From Parelaphostrongylus tenuis (lineage: Eukaryota > Nematoda > Chromadorea > Rhabditida > Metastrongylidae), in NCBI GenBank assembly GCA_019055375.1, contig JAHQIW010007315.1, forward strand, positions 171,036 through 235,035: DNA of 64,000 nt, read 5' to 3'. Within the stretch, counting starts at the first letter, position 1. Every line of letters begins with the position of its first letter. Below are positions 34,601 to 46,424 of the stretch, piece by piece. The notes under the pieces were generated by a model. It saw nothing but the letters and a program-made list of their open reading frames with translations. It was not told the origin of the DNA and ran no database searches. The translations under genes were made by a program, and so were the position numbers.

Positions 34601-37600
34601 AAGATCTTGGAGTATCGCAATAACACAAAAAACCTGAAGTTCACTCTAAAACCGAAAAAACTTTAACTAAATAACATAAATCTCACGCGCAGCGATCAAA
34701 TGCAGTTCCCAAAGGATGAACACTCGTGTATCCGGTTGCGCGTTGGTCTCAATGCACGTACATCTATAGATAACAGAGCTCGTGTTTGGAGCTACAAAGA
34801 GCTGAAACAACTGAATGACTGAGGAAACACTTGACTATAACTTGATATGTCGTTAGTGTTCATTGATGCTGCACTTGCGTTGGAAATTATGAAGAAAGAT
34901 TAAGTTTTGTGATAATTTTTACAGAGTTTGATGTATCAAAATGTGGAACTTGCGAAAAATCGGTTTTTTTCTGTTATCGGGAGCAATTGAAGAAAAGACC
35001 CTTTTCTCTAAACAGAGACTTTTCATTGCACTCTCACTAATCATTGGAAAGCTTAAATCTGTGGCTGTTGCACTACGTGGCGGTTTTTTGAAAAAGTTTT
35101 CCAACGCTAGCAGGAAAAAAGCATTTGTGTTTCACACATGCATGTTTCTCGCAGGACAGAACTCTTTCCTCAAATTATAAGCAACCAATGAATAGCGTAA
35201 GTATTCACGATTCCAACGCTGTGCTTTTTCTTTGGAGAAACCGGTTCAATGAAGTGTAATACCGAAAATTAGATTGAGTTTACATACGCGGGCATTTGTT
35301 TTTTGGCTAATTTACGGGCTACGGGAGGGGGCAAGGGGAGGCTGCCCGTGGTTTCAATACGACGGTCGATGGGTCGCATTGACGCGACTCACATGTGAAG
35401 TGCAATTTTTATTATTTAATTGAGGATTTCGTCTTCGTTTCGAAACAAATTCCAGACAAAACGTGGGACATTGGTAGTACAAGATTTCCTCTACACATTC
35501 ATGTCCTCATTCTTCTAGCGTGGAAAGTGTAAAAGCGAGCGTCGGTGCAAAACATGTCTTTATTTTGAATGCTGCGACGCTACGAGGTCTTTTCTGAAGA
35601 GAAGCACGTAGAATAGTAGCCAAAGACTTAAGCTATCGAATGCTTATTAACACTCCCATGAAAAATTCTTGTCTAGCGAAAGGAGTCGTTTCTCTTAGTT
35701 CCCGATTAAAGAAATGAACCAGAAAGATTTTATAAAAGACGTTGATGTATCTTGAACGATGGTGCGAATCCTATTTTGTAAGTCCATCAAGCTTTCAGCT
35801 CGGCAATTGCTCTAGTACCTAAATAGTAGCAGTTAGGGAACTCGCATTGGGTGTGTTTTGTTGACCCTATGACTAGCGTCGATTGGAGGGTCGTCGAATT
35901 CAGTCCGAATTTAACGGGGAATTCGGTAAAAGTGAAGCTTAATAAGTTTTTTTTAGGTGTTCCATTGTTCAGTTCTTGAAAGGAAAGAAGAAAAGGAATG
36001 GCCAATTGCTTTGCCCTGTTCATTCGTTCACAGTGCTCCTAATTTGTCCTTAAAATCACTGTTCACTGCAAGAAATTTTGTGGCGCACATATTTTCGCTT
36101 TGTCTCCTACACATGATAATCCATCAATCTTAAGAAATCAGTATCTTCTCCACAGCAGAATGAAATCATCTTCGGCAAAGTTGTTTGGGATGGAAGTTTA
36201 ACGAGCTTCTACCTTACATAAATCATTCAATAATCAATTATGGGAAGCCGTTTTTCATTAAGTGCGACGTGCCTTTATTCTGGTAATTTTTCTTTAGACA
36301 TGTTCATAAACTTAGGTACTCTTTAATAGCGCGTGTGACGTAATCATTAAGACTGTCGTGCAATATAAACATGGTCATTGGTTCAGTTCCTTGTCCAGCG
36401 CTCACCACCAGTCATGCTTACACTTCAGTAATATTGTTTCTTCCGATATTAGCGTGAGACAGCTTTGTTACTTATTTCCTATTATTTTCCTATACTATGT
36501 AGTCACAATTTTCTCCGCGGACTCTCGCACTTCATGCATTGACTGGTTTCCTCGCATTCGTCCTCCACAAAAGCTTTCAAGCATTGTGTTGCTTCAGCTG
36601 CTACTTGAGAAATTTGTCTATGTTATGAATGGCATAGAATGCTGGTCGAGTTGAATTTCATTTCATTATTCGAGGTAGCCGAGCTAAAGCATCCCTTAAG
36701 CTGTTCTTAATTTAATCCAAGAGAGTGGTTGAGTAGAGGATTGAATCAGCGCCTTGCTTATCATTTTTACGTCCTGATATACCGCATCACTAACCACTCT
36801 GCCGTCCTTTCCCGCTACTTGTTCATTGTATGCGCTGACCATCACCTGTCGTCCCGTTGATCGTCGAGTCACTCGAGCGGGTACCAGCAACACTTCCATT
36901 TTTCCTGTCGCTTGCAAGAGTAACCCAGTGGGTCCCCCTCGCTCTAAGAATTCGCTGAGCATTATATCTTTCTTCTATAGCTTTCAGAAGAAATCGGACC
37001 AACGGGTCGGTGGTCTTCCTATGGAACGCTGGATGTCCCGAGAAATCCATTCGGTAACGGCTCTCGTCCATCGGTTGCGCAGACCATATCTAATATTATT
37101 GGGAACAAATCAACATGGCCGAAGGCATGAGGCAAAAATTGAATAAAGTGAACCGAGAGATTTAGGATCGTTCTACGAATCAGCGTTGTCCATTTCGTAG
37201 TATTTCCCATCTTAACTTACTTTAGTGCAGGTGGAGACTTTGTTAACGTTTTTGGGACGACGTGCATCCGAAAAGATATATGATATTTTAGTGGCCTTTC
37301 TTGCTGAATAAAATTCTATCCTGGACTTTCAGTAACTATTCGAAAGCTTAACTCTTGATGATTTCAGCGCTGTGTTCGATTCATAAAAACCCTTTCTTAT
37401 TCTGTAGTAGTGAGAGTAATATCTTGTTTCACACTTAATTTGCTTGTTTACTCGGCTGAGAAGTGTGGACTTTGCTGAGTTTTTGGTGATCATTCGATTG
37501 CCCAAATTTCGACGATTCTAAGGTTAAAAATGATTTTCAAAACTTTTCAAAGAACCTTGTAGGAGTAAAAAAAAGATTACGTTTCGCACTCGACTGGTTT

Positions 37601-40030
37601 TTGTACATGAGGTTTATATATGCACGAAAAGCATATGACCATGTAGAGTTAGTCATGAAGTACGAAAGTAACAGAAGAAACGTAAAGTTTTTTCTCCAAA
37701 GCAAAAAAAATCTTAGTTAAGTAACGAAAATCGCGCGTTGCATGCCAATTGCGATGTGCGATCGATCAGCTGCCGTTTCCAAAGGGTCGATAAGGCTCAG
37801 ATATCGCATCATCCCATGCGTAATCATAGGATTAATTCTAGAAAACAGCTTAGTTGAGAAAATGAAACAGGCAGCAATGTTTTGTCTCTATATCTGTCGA
37901 CGGAAGCATTGAAGGTAAAGAATGTAGAAGGTCATTATTCGAAAAGTGTTCGTTTTTCATGAGAAACGTATGCTAGTAATTCTCTCTTTCAGGCACGAAA
38001 GGCTATGTTAAACTTGCAGAAGGCTAAAAACGGTAGGGGATAAGTTGAAGATTGGTCAGTATCTGATTGTCCTTAATGTACTTCAGCTTCTTATTTAGTT
38101 GTTAAGTTACGACTCTATGATTGTTAAGGAGGTGAGATAGTGAAGAACATGTTTACTCCTGAGTTACCAGCTGTTGCCGAGTTTTCCACTGGAGAAACTA
38201 TGGGACATAGTGGTGACAGACTCGCGGCCGCATTCAATGTTTCTAGAAAGTTTGTTTTATACTTGAATTCTCATCATAAGTCTAATGTCGAGTGAAAGTT
38301 AGAAGTTTCCTACACGCATAACTGAACGTTGGAAATGGAAATTTTGAAATTCCCCACCTCAATTGGTTGCTGAATTCAATTTTATCTAGGGAGCAGGACG
38401 ACTTCGCGCTTCGATCTCACACACTAGCGAAAGCAGCTGCTGATGCAGGGAAGCTGAAAGACATAATCCCTGTGTTTTTGGATGGAAAGAATCCTCAGAC
38501 TGTTAGGGTATGGTTATTAGAGAGACATTCTACTAGCGTTGTTCCCTTACTAGGTTATTTCCATTTCTCACTGTGTTAGACTGACAATGGTGTCCGAGTT
38601 TCCACTCCAGAAAAGATGGCATCGTTAAAGCCTGCATTTGTGAAGCCGCACGGAACAGTCACTGCAGGTTCTTTGTTTTTCTTTTCTTCATCACTCCAGT
38701 GTTTGTATGACATATCATCCAGTTTCTCAATTTGCATAGACGTTACGTCGTAGGTGGTACGAAAGAAGTTAATTTCGAGGAGGAGGTTTCGAAACGCAAA
38801 GTCATTTCAATACTTCATAAATATATCTACTTATAGCCAACGCTTCATATCTTACTGATGGTGCATCGGCTTGTCTTATTATGACTGAAGACTTTGCTTT
38901 GGCTAATGGATATAAGCCAGTCGCTTATCTAAGAGACTATCTATATGTTGCTCAGGATCCTAAGGATCAACTGCTTCTTTCACCTGCATACGCCATACCA
39001 AAGCTTTTGGATAAGGTAGTCGTGTGCATCGTTCATTTTATCCGCTACAGGTTTATGCCATATTCTGTCATAATTGTTAGTAGTAGTAATTTCAATTTTT
39101 AATAACCTTGACGTGGACAATTAATGTTTTGGTTTCTTAATAAGGGTGCACGAGATTTAGCAATGTTCTTCATCGGCTTCAGGCTGGCCTTGGATTGAAC
39201 GATATAAGCGTTTTTGAAATTCATGAAGCTTTTGCGGGACAAGTTTTAGCGAACCTAAATGCTATGGATTCGGATTATTTCTGTAAGGTCAGGCTTCTTC
39301 GATTTTTTGGATATAATCTGGTGTCTGTGAGCCGGATGAGAACCTAATTTATCATCCACTCTGAAACTTTGTTACAATGTGTGATCCGATTGTGATTTAT
39401 CATCTCCGATAAAACATACTCAGATAATCTAGTGAAAATGCGCCATCTCCACAATAAGCAGCAGATTTTTGACTTAAATTTGGATAAGTGCTCATTCTGC
39501 TTCAAATTTTTCTCTTGTGGGAGAAATTCGTTGCTCTGATTATTTTCCAAGGGCAAGGTGTTCATTTTTTTTTCTACAGGAACATATGGGACGATCTAGT
39601 AAATTTGGACGTATACCAATCGACAAAATCAACAAGTGGGGTGGCTCACTATCCATTGGTCATCCCTTTGGAGCTACGGGAGTAAGGCTTGCGGCACATG
39701 CAGCTGGCAGACTGAAGGTTATGATTTCTTCTAGCTCCTTGTAGGCTTATCTTCTCAAGCTCCCTGTTTTACTGGATGTTCTCTTTAAAATCGTGCTTCT
39801 ACATCTTTAGTCGGAATAGCCTTAGGAAAGGTTTTGGAATAACATTTCAACCTTACTAGTTAATGTCTCTGTCTGTGTTGACTTCATGGTGAAACATGAT
39901 TTTTCAAACCTGGTACTCGAGTAATTTTCATCATGTCGTTGTTCAGGAGGAAAAAGGACAATTCGCTGTTATTTCCGCCTGTGCTGCTGGAGGTCATGGA
40001 GTGGGAATGTTGGTGGAGGCGTACAAGTAA
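31604..40030 (+). CDS. HADHB: Trifunctional enzyme subunit beta, mitochondrial (3-ketoacyl-CoA thiolase), 12 exons
   Basis: Thiolytic cleavage of long-chain 3-ketoacyl-CoA, the last step of mitochondrial beta-oxidation, in complex with the alpha subunit. Exons: 31604-31725, 31792-31865, 32277-32404, 33977-34126, 37993-38032, 38129-38249, 38390-38507, 38580-38667, 38837-39015, 39183-39287, 39580-39717, 39947-40030. All have GT..AG borders and join in phase to 448 residues, close to the usual length. The start [18 protein letters not shown] is an arginine-rich mitochondrial presequence. Catalytic features: nucleophilic Cys118 in [14 protein letters not shown] with His354 (the trifunctional-type variant of thiolase NEAF), His403 in GHPFGATG and Cys433 in ACAAGGHG. 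The start of exon 6 is the least certain boundary: 38129 is chosen because it keeps phase, but 38141 also does and gives a product four residues shorter. Introns 2-4 hold several mobile elements; no exon is disrupted. Confidence 0.95.
31921..32200 (+). mobile_element. SINE1 copy in HADHB intron 2
   Basis: Same orientation as the host gene. Starts AGCTCATATGGCGCAGTGG (intact A box), with GGTTCGATCAC as B box, and ends after 'gattgatcaatgctgagagc'. It makes up most of the 411-bp intron 2 (31866-32276) and stops about 75 bp before the exon 3 acceptor. Confidence 0.8.
32440..32690. mobile_element. tRNA-like palindromic element (family M2) in HADHB intron 3
   Basis: Begins with 'agtggtgttatgatgccacc' as in the other M2 copies. 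On the minus strand 32506-32580 carries the tRNA-like core: CGGTAGTGCAGGTAATTAGC followed by CGCGTTCAACCCTCG in the B-box position. The downstream phrase 'cttgagctgacagctattc' recurs at 44630, next to another M2 copy. Confidence 0.5.
33058..33590. mobile_element. Palindromic MITE (family M1) in HADHB intron 3
   Basis: Complete inverted-repeat copy. The left arm has 'cagcccgatacacgtgtttc', 'cagtcgggcaggccctt' and 'gtgaaaaatcacaagatcgg'; the right arm has their inverses ('gatcttgtgatttttcactt', 'gggcctgcccgactgacgag', 'gaaacacgtgtatcgggctg'). The arms are more alike than in the upstream copy at 30801, so this insertion is younger or better preserved. The element has no coding capacity. Confidence 0.85.
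33650..33940 (+). repeat. Dispersed repeat R3 in HADHB intron 3
   Basis: Shares 'gtcaacaacgaacg', 'tatggaacgcc', 'ttctac(g/a)(t/a)cgttcaagaag' and 'gaattgaatgctagaagtagtgggat' (with small changes) with 47060-47240, in the same orientation. Both copies end in an A-rich stretch with AATAAA-like motifs, which suggests a retrotransposed sequence. The GC-rich head (cccgcgggggtgccgtgacc) is only in this copy. Confidence 0.5.
34127..37992. other. HADHB intron 4 (3.9 kb): repeat-filled
   Basis: The largest intron. In order it holds a dispersed repeat (R5, about 34480-34760), a reversed half copy of R4 (35060-35290), a SINE1 5' fragment (36330-36420), a reversed SINE2 (36490-36815), an RTE 3' fragment with target-site duplications (36831-37087) and a second R5 copy (37545-37820). 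The two R5 copies share 'tacgtttc(a/g)c(c/a)ctcga' and the AT-rich 'aac(a/t)taac.aaataac' region; a third is at 55975-56200. No exon-like segment with paired splice signals was found inside. Confidence 0.6.
36831..37087 (-). mobile_element. 5'-truncated RTE 3' end with target-site duplications, in HADHB intron 4
   Basis: The insert (about 36843-37075) encodes, on the minus strand, the RTE C-terminus ([20 protein letters not shown], then [15 protein letters not shown]) and ends in the same short 3' tail as the copy at 26855. It is flanked by tgcgctgaccat (36831-36842) and tgcgcagaccat (37076-37087), a 12-bp duplication with one mismatch. It is antisense to HADHB. Confidence 0.8.
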
Positions 40031-40281
40031 ATACAGAAGTCCGCACTCTTAATTTTTTCCCCGCTTCCCCAATGTACGTTGTTCATCACTCGCTTGAAGT
40101 TATCTTTGCGTTCACTATGTTTATTTGTTTGATTTCTAATTGCGGAATAGAAAAATTTATGAATTGAAAGTATTTTCTTAACAGATTATAAATCATTGCA
40201 CTTGTAACGAAATCCTCATGTTGAAAGGTTGTGCACTTCCGGGAAGTAAGGAATCAGCACAATCGCTGTCGTATTCACGGC

Positions 40282-40287
40282 AATAAA
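40282..40287 (+). terminator. Poly(A) signal of HADHB
   Basis: AATAAA 252 bp after the HADHB stop codon, followed by AT-rich sequence. It is the only canonical hexamer in the 400 bp downstream of the gene, so it is the likely 3' end signal. Confidence 0.6.
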
Positions 40288-40434
40288 TATAAATTTAGTT
40301 TTATATTCGGTAGTTGTCGTTTACTCCGTGATTAACATGAATACACAGGAGTATAGTATGCCTAGTAAATTGTGGAATATTGTAAGGTTTTTGAAATGTG
40401 AAGTTCCCATGTCGCTCGAAAATTCAGTCGGTTT

Positions 40435-40630
40435 CTATATAAAGCTGTGAATGCCACTAACTATAAATGATTCGTCATTAACTCTACATCCAGTGTAACT
40501 CTCAACATTGTGGGTACAAGAACAAGTAAAAGTTACGACGAACTGTTCGGTTCCAGTTTGCGACTGATGTATGGCTGTGTGCCAGTTGCACAGCAGCACG
40601 CTCATTTCCCTATAATCGGATTCAAAACCG
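40435..40630 (-). CDS. Terminal exon of an unrecognised gene, tail to tail with HADHB
   Basis: On the minus strand an acceptor (CATTACTTGTAG) precedes 64 codons ending in TAG at 40435-40437: GFESDYREMSVLLCNWHTAI, then HQSQTGTEQFVVTFTCSCTH and NVESYTGCRVNDESFIVSGI. Four cysteines and the lack of lysine suggest an extracellular or secreted protein, but no family is recognised. If real, its 3' UTR would approach that of HADHB. The frame is also open upstream of the acceptor to 40686, so the boundary is uncertain, and no upstream exon was found. Confidence 0.4.
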
Positions 40631-40734
40631 CTACAAGTAATGTGATATGGTAGGGCTTGTAGGCTTAAGATTGAGGAGATCCACACTGGCTCTCCGTATG
40701 GAGAGCTTCACCTTATTAAATATACATATAAACA

Positions 40735-41650
40735 TTGGTGGTGATGTCGTTTAATATGCACAAGATCGTGGTTCAACTCCTTCCCTGTTCTGGTAAAAAA
40801 CCCAGTTATGAGGGATTAGAAATCACAAAACCTGACCACTGCAATCAATCAGAAGACCAACTTTCTCTAAGCCTTGCTATGAATAATAGAAGCTGTTTTA
40901 CTTCTGTCACAGGCCAGACGTACTATAGCTTACCATACCTAGTCGTTTAGTCAATATTTATTAAATCTAGTAGAGATCAATCCATAAATCTGTTTAAATG
41001 GCTGCTCATTAACGTAAAACGAGTCGTTTAAGTACATGACGGGAAAGCTCAGTGGTGGATTGTCACAAACAATGAATAGTATGAGCCTTTCTCAAGCTAG
41101 AAATTCAATTGAGATAAGGTGCTAGCTATGTCGTCTGTTTTGTTCATACACTCTTCCCTTCAATTCATTCATAGACTCTTGTAATTTATCCTAAAAAGCT
41201 CAAGGGTTTTCCGCATCGACGCTTTGGACTCATGTCGCAGAACTTCCACTACTACCTCAGAGTCGTCACAATCATGTCTTTCTTTCCTATGTGCATCTAA
41301 AAGTCTATATGCTGGCGACTTTCTGTGATGACGGTCTGGGAATGTTCCAAATTGGCAATAGAGGGTCCTTCCGACTGTCGTTCAACGATATTCGTGACGA
41401 AGATTAAGGCCTCAAGAATTAGTCGATTCCGTATCCCAAGTACATCGTGGAATTTGAATGCGAAGAAATGAGTGGAATGCCAATCGTCTGAAATCAAGCT
41501 TCTGTCTACAGCACATAATGAGAGAACCCGAGTAACTCTGAAGGATATAATTGCCAAAAAAAAGGGAACTAAAGGAGTAATGGAACCCGTACGATACATG
41601 AAGGAGGAATATGTAGATGTTCAGTGGAGAAGCTTCAGGCGTGTGATTGC
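40735..41650. other. No firm gene; tRNA-like relic and one coding-like frame
   Basis: Near 40740-40800 a GTGATGTCGTTTAATATG stretch followed by GGTTCAACTCC looks like a decayed tRNA-derived repeat. The + frame 41509-41654, after a possible acceptor (TCTACAG at about 41502-41508), reads STAHNERTRVTLKDIIAKKK and continues with charged residues to a stop. It is unrecognised. The 41660-42380 flank holds nothing further. Confidence 0.25.
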
Positions 41651-42389
41651 TTGAGCTGAGTTCGTCATCTAGTCGCAACATAGAATAGAGATTTACAGCA
41701 TACTGTCATAAATGAATATCTGTAGGAACTCAAACGTCTGGTAAGGTTCACTATCGTTATTGTCATCATTGCTCAAAAAAAAACAGAACAAAAGCAAGAT
41801 CACCGCTAGGGACATCCTATGAGGTTGTATACGGATTCAACAATAATTCCGTCATGACCTTATAATCGTTAGGAAAGAACTAGCAAGGCTTGAATTTGAT
41901 TTTAAATTTTCCGGATATCTCTGATGTTATAAATATGCTGCTGAAATTACTCATCATTCATCTCAATTACATATTACTTAGTGTTATTGTAATGGTGCCT
42001 ATTAAACGAGGCGAAAATTATGACCGTCCCATTTCACACCTTTCTCTCCTTTATGAACTGCTTTGAGCATCGAACGATTGAGCTTTCGGCACTGCTCAGT
42101 CTTTGAAAAATCCACCATACACTTGATCTTATCAAGCACCGTAGAGATAGCTGAATACATATGTGAACTATGAAATCAATTGTGTGTACCTATCAACTTG
42201 TCATGCTAGCTTCGTCCTCTCAAAAAATATGGCGCTATATTCTCGATTCCGGACGGTTTGGTGAGCCTGGATTGCAGGATTGAACCGGAGTGCAGTGAGT
42301 ATGGCAAGACGCCCTCAACCAACAGCATACTGCACACGGTCCTGAGGAAGCTAGAGGTGGAAAAATTTTAGAATCGGTAAGCTCTACCG

Positions 42390-42701
42390 TTATGCTCCTT
42401 TCATGTGTGAGAACTCCTGCTTGGTGATGTGAGTTAGGAGAACTGTGAGTATATTTGGTGGCAGTTTTGGATTCACTAATCTCATTCCATCGCACTCTGT
42501 GCGTCCCGATATTAATTCTATCTTCAAGTGTTCACGGCTGCCTAGGTTTCTGCTTGAATCGCCAATGAGACCTCGCACAGTTTGTGATGATTTGGAACTT
42601 GGAAGAAGAAGGCTCTCGAAGCTATCATTGCTTAGTGTGTTTACAATCGTAAGCATCTGATACAAGTCACTTAGAGGAATGAAGGTCCACGACAAGATCA
42701 T
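42390..42701 (-). CDS. Coding-like ORF, unrecognised
   Basis: A 103-codon minus frame with balanced composition (FESLLLPSSKSSQTVRGLIG, then DSSRNLGSREHLKIELISGR and NPKLPPNILTVLLTHI). The opposite strand is also open for 71 codons, which weakens the case. No domain, signal or splice junctions were identified. It may be a retroelement fragment. Confidence 0.2.
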   Translation of the reverse strand: MILSWTFIPLSDLYQMLTIVNTLSNDSFESLLLPSSKSSQTVRGLIGDSSRNLGSREHLKIELISGRTECDGMRLVNPKLPPNILTVLLTHITKQEFSHMKGA

Positions 42702-42835
42702 GTTGACGAGGTTTCGTTCTATCCGATTAACAATTCCTCTTCAGAACAATAAATGACAGCATCAAAAGGCAGCAGTTTTATCGCTTCGCTAAGTAATATG
42801 ATGATTTCGCTTGATATTTGTACCCATATCGCATG

Positions 42836-43138
42836 GAGCGCTGTGGCGCAGTGGCTAGAGGTGCTTTGGATTTCACACGAGGTCCACAGGTTTGATCTCG
42901 CGTTCATGGCTCACCAAGCCATCCAACCTTACGGGATCGGTAAACTGGTACCAGGCTGGTCTCAGACTTGTCTAGAAGGATAAGCAGCACTGACTCGATG
43001 CAGCGGGAGGATATCGCGAGTCATTGTGGAGATCAGATATGCATTCAGTCTTTTCAAACGAAGTTAAAAGTTGAAGACGAAGTGCATGGCGCATCCCTCA
43101 GGGATTGATCAACGGCGTGAGCTTTAGAGCTTTTATGT
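42836..43138 (+). mobile_element. SINE1 copy
   Basis: Begins GAGCGCTGTGGCGCAGTGG with an intact A box. The B box is GGTTTGATCTC (one change). The body is nearly collinear with the copy at 6380, including 'aactggtaccaggctggtct', 'gataagcagcactgactcga' and 'gcatggcgcatccctcaggg'. These two copies are the most similar pair in the window. Confidence 0.8.
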
Positions 43139-43139
43139 T

Positions 43140-44440
43140 TACCCATCATCGTGCGATTTATGTAAGGCCTTATGCTAACGCGAATAGAAGGATTTTCATA
43201 GCCTTAGTACTAAAAAAGAACGTGTAGTGCACCGGTGAGAAGTACCTTACAACCTACACTGGATAGCTCCATAATTTGATCACCACACTACGGATCCATG
43301 AATTCTTTTACCCACTCAGGGAAGGGTGATTGTCTACAAACTCGTTTAAATTTATAGAAACACTAACAGGATATATCGACAGACCAAAATGAGTCAATGA
43401 TTAGTTCAAATAAATAATTACTCACTTCTACAATGTTTGGCAGAATTGAATGCATAGCGCTTCTTCCAGAAATTGATGACGCACTATCTTTCATTGTTCA
43501 TAGTTCTATAAAATTTTGATAAACCGGTATGTTCTGAAATCTTAGGAGTTTCAAAATGCTAGTTATTTTCGATACTGCTGTAAAGGGCACAGGAATAATA
43601 TCCTTTTCTACGACAATAATTCTCTTTTTAACCTATCAGCGAGCTCTGCGTTATGAATTGGATATTTTGATTTTCCTAAAGTAAGAGCAAGCTTCATACA
43701 ACTGCTTTACATATCTTAAAGTAGGTATTACAATTAATCGTTCTTGCTCCGATGTCATAACTCTATTCTTCAAATGATTTACGTTGTGTGACCAGAGTGA
43801 CTGTCTCGAGAGTCTTCACAAGACGATGAAAGTGTTACAAGGGCATATTATCAAGTAGTGAAGGACGGAGATATGACATAAATAGGAACGACTGATAATA
43901 GATACTCTGCTAGGGACTGAACGTGATCACAGTACTTGGTTCAAATTTTTATTTAGTCACGAACAAAAAATCGGAAATACCACGTGCTCAAAAAATATAG
44001 CTTCAGATGATCGACAAAGCGACTAATCTAATTCATCTACTTGAATTTATTTTCATCACCCAAATCTGCCAACAGAAACTGTATTCACCCATTAAACATA
44101 GAACCGTATATTTCAAACTCGCAGAAATAACTTCTGACACCAAAATACTCAAACAAGACTGTCATCAGAACGGAATATTTTTTTCTTTCAAATTTACATA
44201 AGCTCTTAGTGCGACAAAATGCAAAGAAGAAGAATGGCGTTTCTTTCTGTTATTATAAAGAGAATACTGTTGAATGTTAACCTTCTGGTACTCTTGTAAA
44301 TTGCATATGGTATTGCCTATTTTAGTAGCTCAGAGAAATGTTGAACACTTCTCTGGAGGGAAGCTTATCATTTTAATAGAGGGCACATTTCTGCTTTATA
44401 GAACCTTCACCAATCCTGTAATATATCCAACAATGCTAAG
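43140..44440. other. No recognisable feature
   Basis: AT-rich sequence with short frames only. I saw no splice-flanked coding segment or repeat family. Confidence 0.45.
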
Positions 44441-44449
44441 TGATATACA

Positions 44450-44960
44450 AAACCTGAAACCTCTACCGGAAGTAGAAGCCGCGTTTCACCCATACAGAAA
44501 GCACGTGCTACCACCGCATCATCGAGGCCACCGCTCTGCTCCCTCCCCTCCCTTCTACATATCCCATCGCAGCTGTCGGCAACCAACGTTTCAATAGGTT
44601 TGGTGGGATAAGCACATTTTGCGTGAAATCCTGTTGAGCTGACAGTTATTGATATTAATTAGTATGTGTATTCTATTTGACTTATATCACATTTCTTGAT
44701 TTACTATGCAAGTCTAAATACTTCTAGCAATCGATTCGTCTCCTCGTTTGCTTAAAGATTTCATCTTCTTCACGAACGTCGTAGAATAGTGGTCAAGCAC
44801 GTCTCATGGCAATCTCAAGGACACCCTGGCGGGGCGTTCCGCGTTCGTACTGATTGCCGGAGTTTTGGGATATACATGTATAATATCAAATATAAAATTT
44901 ACAAGGACTCTTTATTTTACCGCTTTTATAGCAGTGCTATGGTGTTCTGATGCTAAACAG
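44450..44960. repeat. Decayed M2 and SINE2 fragments
   Basis: 44455-44590 resembles the M2 element (cccatacagaaagcacgtgc, then taccaccgcatcatcgaggc); the flank 'gttgagctgacagttatt' also recurs beside the intron 3 copy. 44720-44850 matches the SINE2 body (cgattcgtctcctcgtttgc, then cgtcgtagaatagtggtcaa). Both are diverged fragments. Confidence 0.45.
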
Positions 44961-45239
44961 GAAATCTGCTGACGGTTGGTTACCGACAGTTGCGATTTCT
45001 TGGTAAACAAAGTGATGGCACTGCAAGAACCCCATTCGTTATAACAGTATTAGGCGAGCAAGGCATAAGTGAAACGCATGGCTGACTCACACCTATAAAT
45101 TTAAGTTTTGCGAATCATTCAGCAGTGCTGGGCCATTATATAATTATGACATCAAGACCCTGTCATTGAAGCAATAAAGAATTCTTACAGAAGATATAAA
45201 TCCTTCTATATTTTATATTCCTTATTCTATGTAGGTCGT

Positions 45240-45500
45240 CATCATATTGTTGTGCGGATCCTTGTACTTCTGGTATTCGATTCGTATCCTCGCATTCATC
45301 CATCACAAAGATCTTCGAACATTTGCAGTGTTGATTCAACTGCTATTTGAGGTTTCGTTTTCTTCATGGATGACGTAGATTACTGGTCGGACAAATCTCT
45401 TTGTAATCTCAGAGGAAACCAAACTAGGGAATTTGTTGAGTGAATGCAAGAAAGTGTTCGGGAAGTGGGTTGAACCAGTGCCTTGCTTCCTCTTAGCCTG
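45240..45500 (-). mobile_element. SINE2 copy
   Basis: Shares 'cggtattcgattcgtatcct'-type sequence, 'gaagtgggttgaaccagtgc' (the reversed B-box region) and 'cttgcttcct' with the copies at 30190 and 36490. It is truncated at its tRNA-like 5' end. The surrounding 84-codon minus frame (45380-45634) is a by-product of the repeat. Confidence 0.6.
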
Positions 45501-46424
45501 CCATAATTTTTCTCACCTTTTCCCTTTTCCATTCCTGCCAGCAGAGCTGAACCGAAAAACATTTCTTTTGAACTGTGTCCGATGAGCTGACAAAAGGTTG
45601 TTAACACGTACTTTTGCTTTTCGATAGCTAACAATCCAGCAAACTCGTCATTTTCAAAGCCAGGTTGTCTGTACTGTGAGAAGAAAAAGAATAAGCTCTA
45701 TGCAATTAGTAGTGGTAATCTCGTTGATCAGAAAACGAGAATCTCTCAGAACGGGTAAAGTATTCGAGACGTCGACTCTTGGAGGCAAAATGACGTAATC
45801 AGCTTTGAAACAATCGAAAAAAACTCAAATTCACCAAATTATTTTAGAGAATAGAGGACAGCTCGCTGGAGGAATAATTTACTTAATGATGCAGAAAAAA
45901 TTAGAACTATCTTTCAAATTATTTTATCTCAGTCCATCAAAAGGAAAACCAAGCACGTTGATATTGCTTGTACGCATTTTCTGATGTATTCTTCAACTAA
46001 GTAAATGCCATGACGAACGTTGGCGGGTGTACTTTGTGCTGAGTGAAGCAACAAGTTTTATACTCTGTGACACTAGTTTTATTTTTCAAATTTACAACGA
46101 GATGGGTCCCTCGTTGTATTTCTTCGACAACGAACTTATCATATTTGATCGCTTTACCGCTTGTATAAAAACATTCAGGTAGGCTTGAAGATGAGCTGTT
46201 CTGATGAGTCTATAGTTTTAGCCTATTCAAAATCCTATCTGAGGATTTTTCAGTGAACCACGGAAGCTACAAACGTATTGTAAGCTTCAGACATCAATTC
46301 TATCTCACTAATTAGGCGGAAAAAAGGAAGATCGAACTTAATCAATTCTATGATTTTGCTTAACTGTTGCTTTAGGTCGACCATTGACTAGGAATTTCGC
46401 CACTAATTACTCAACCAAACTATG

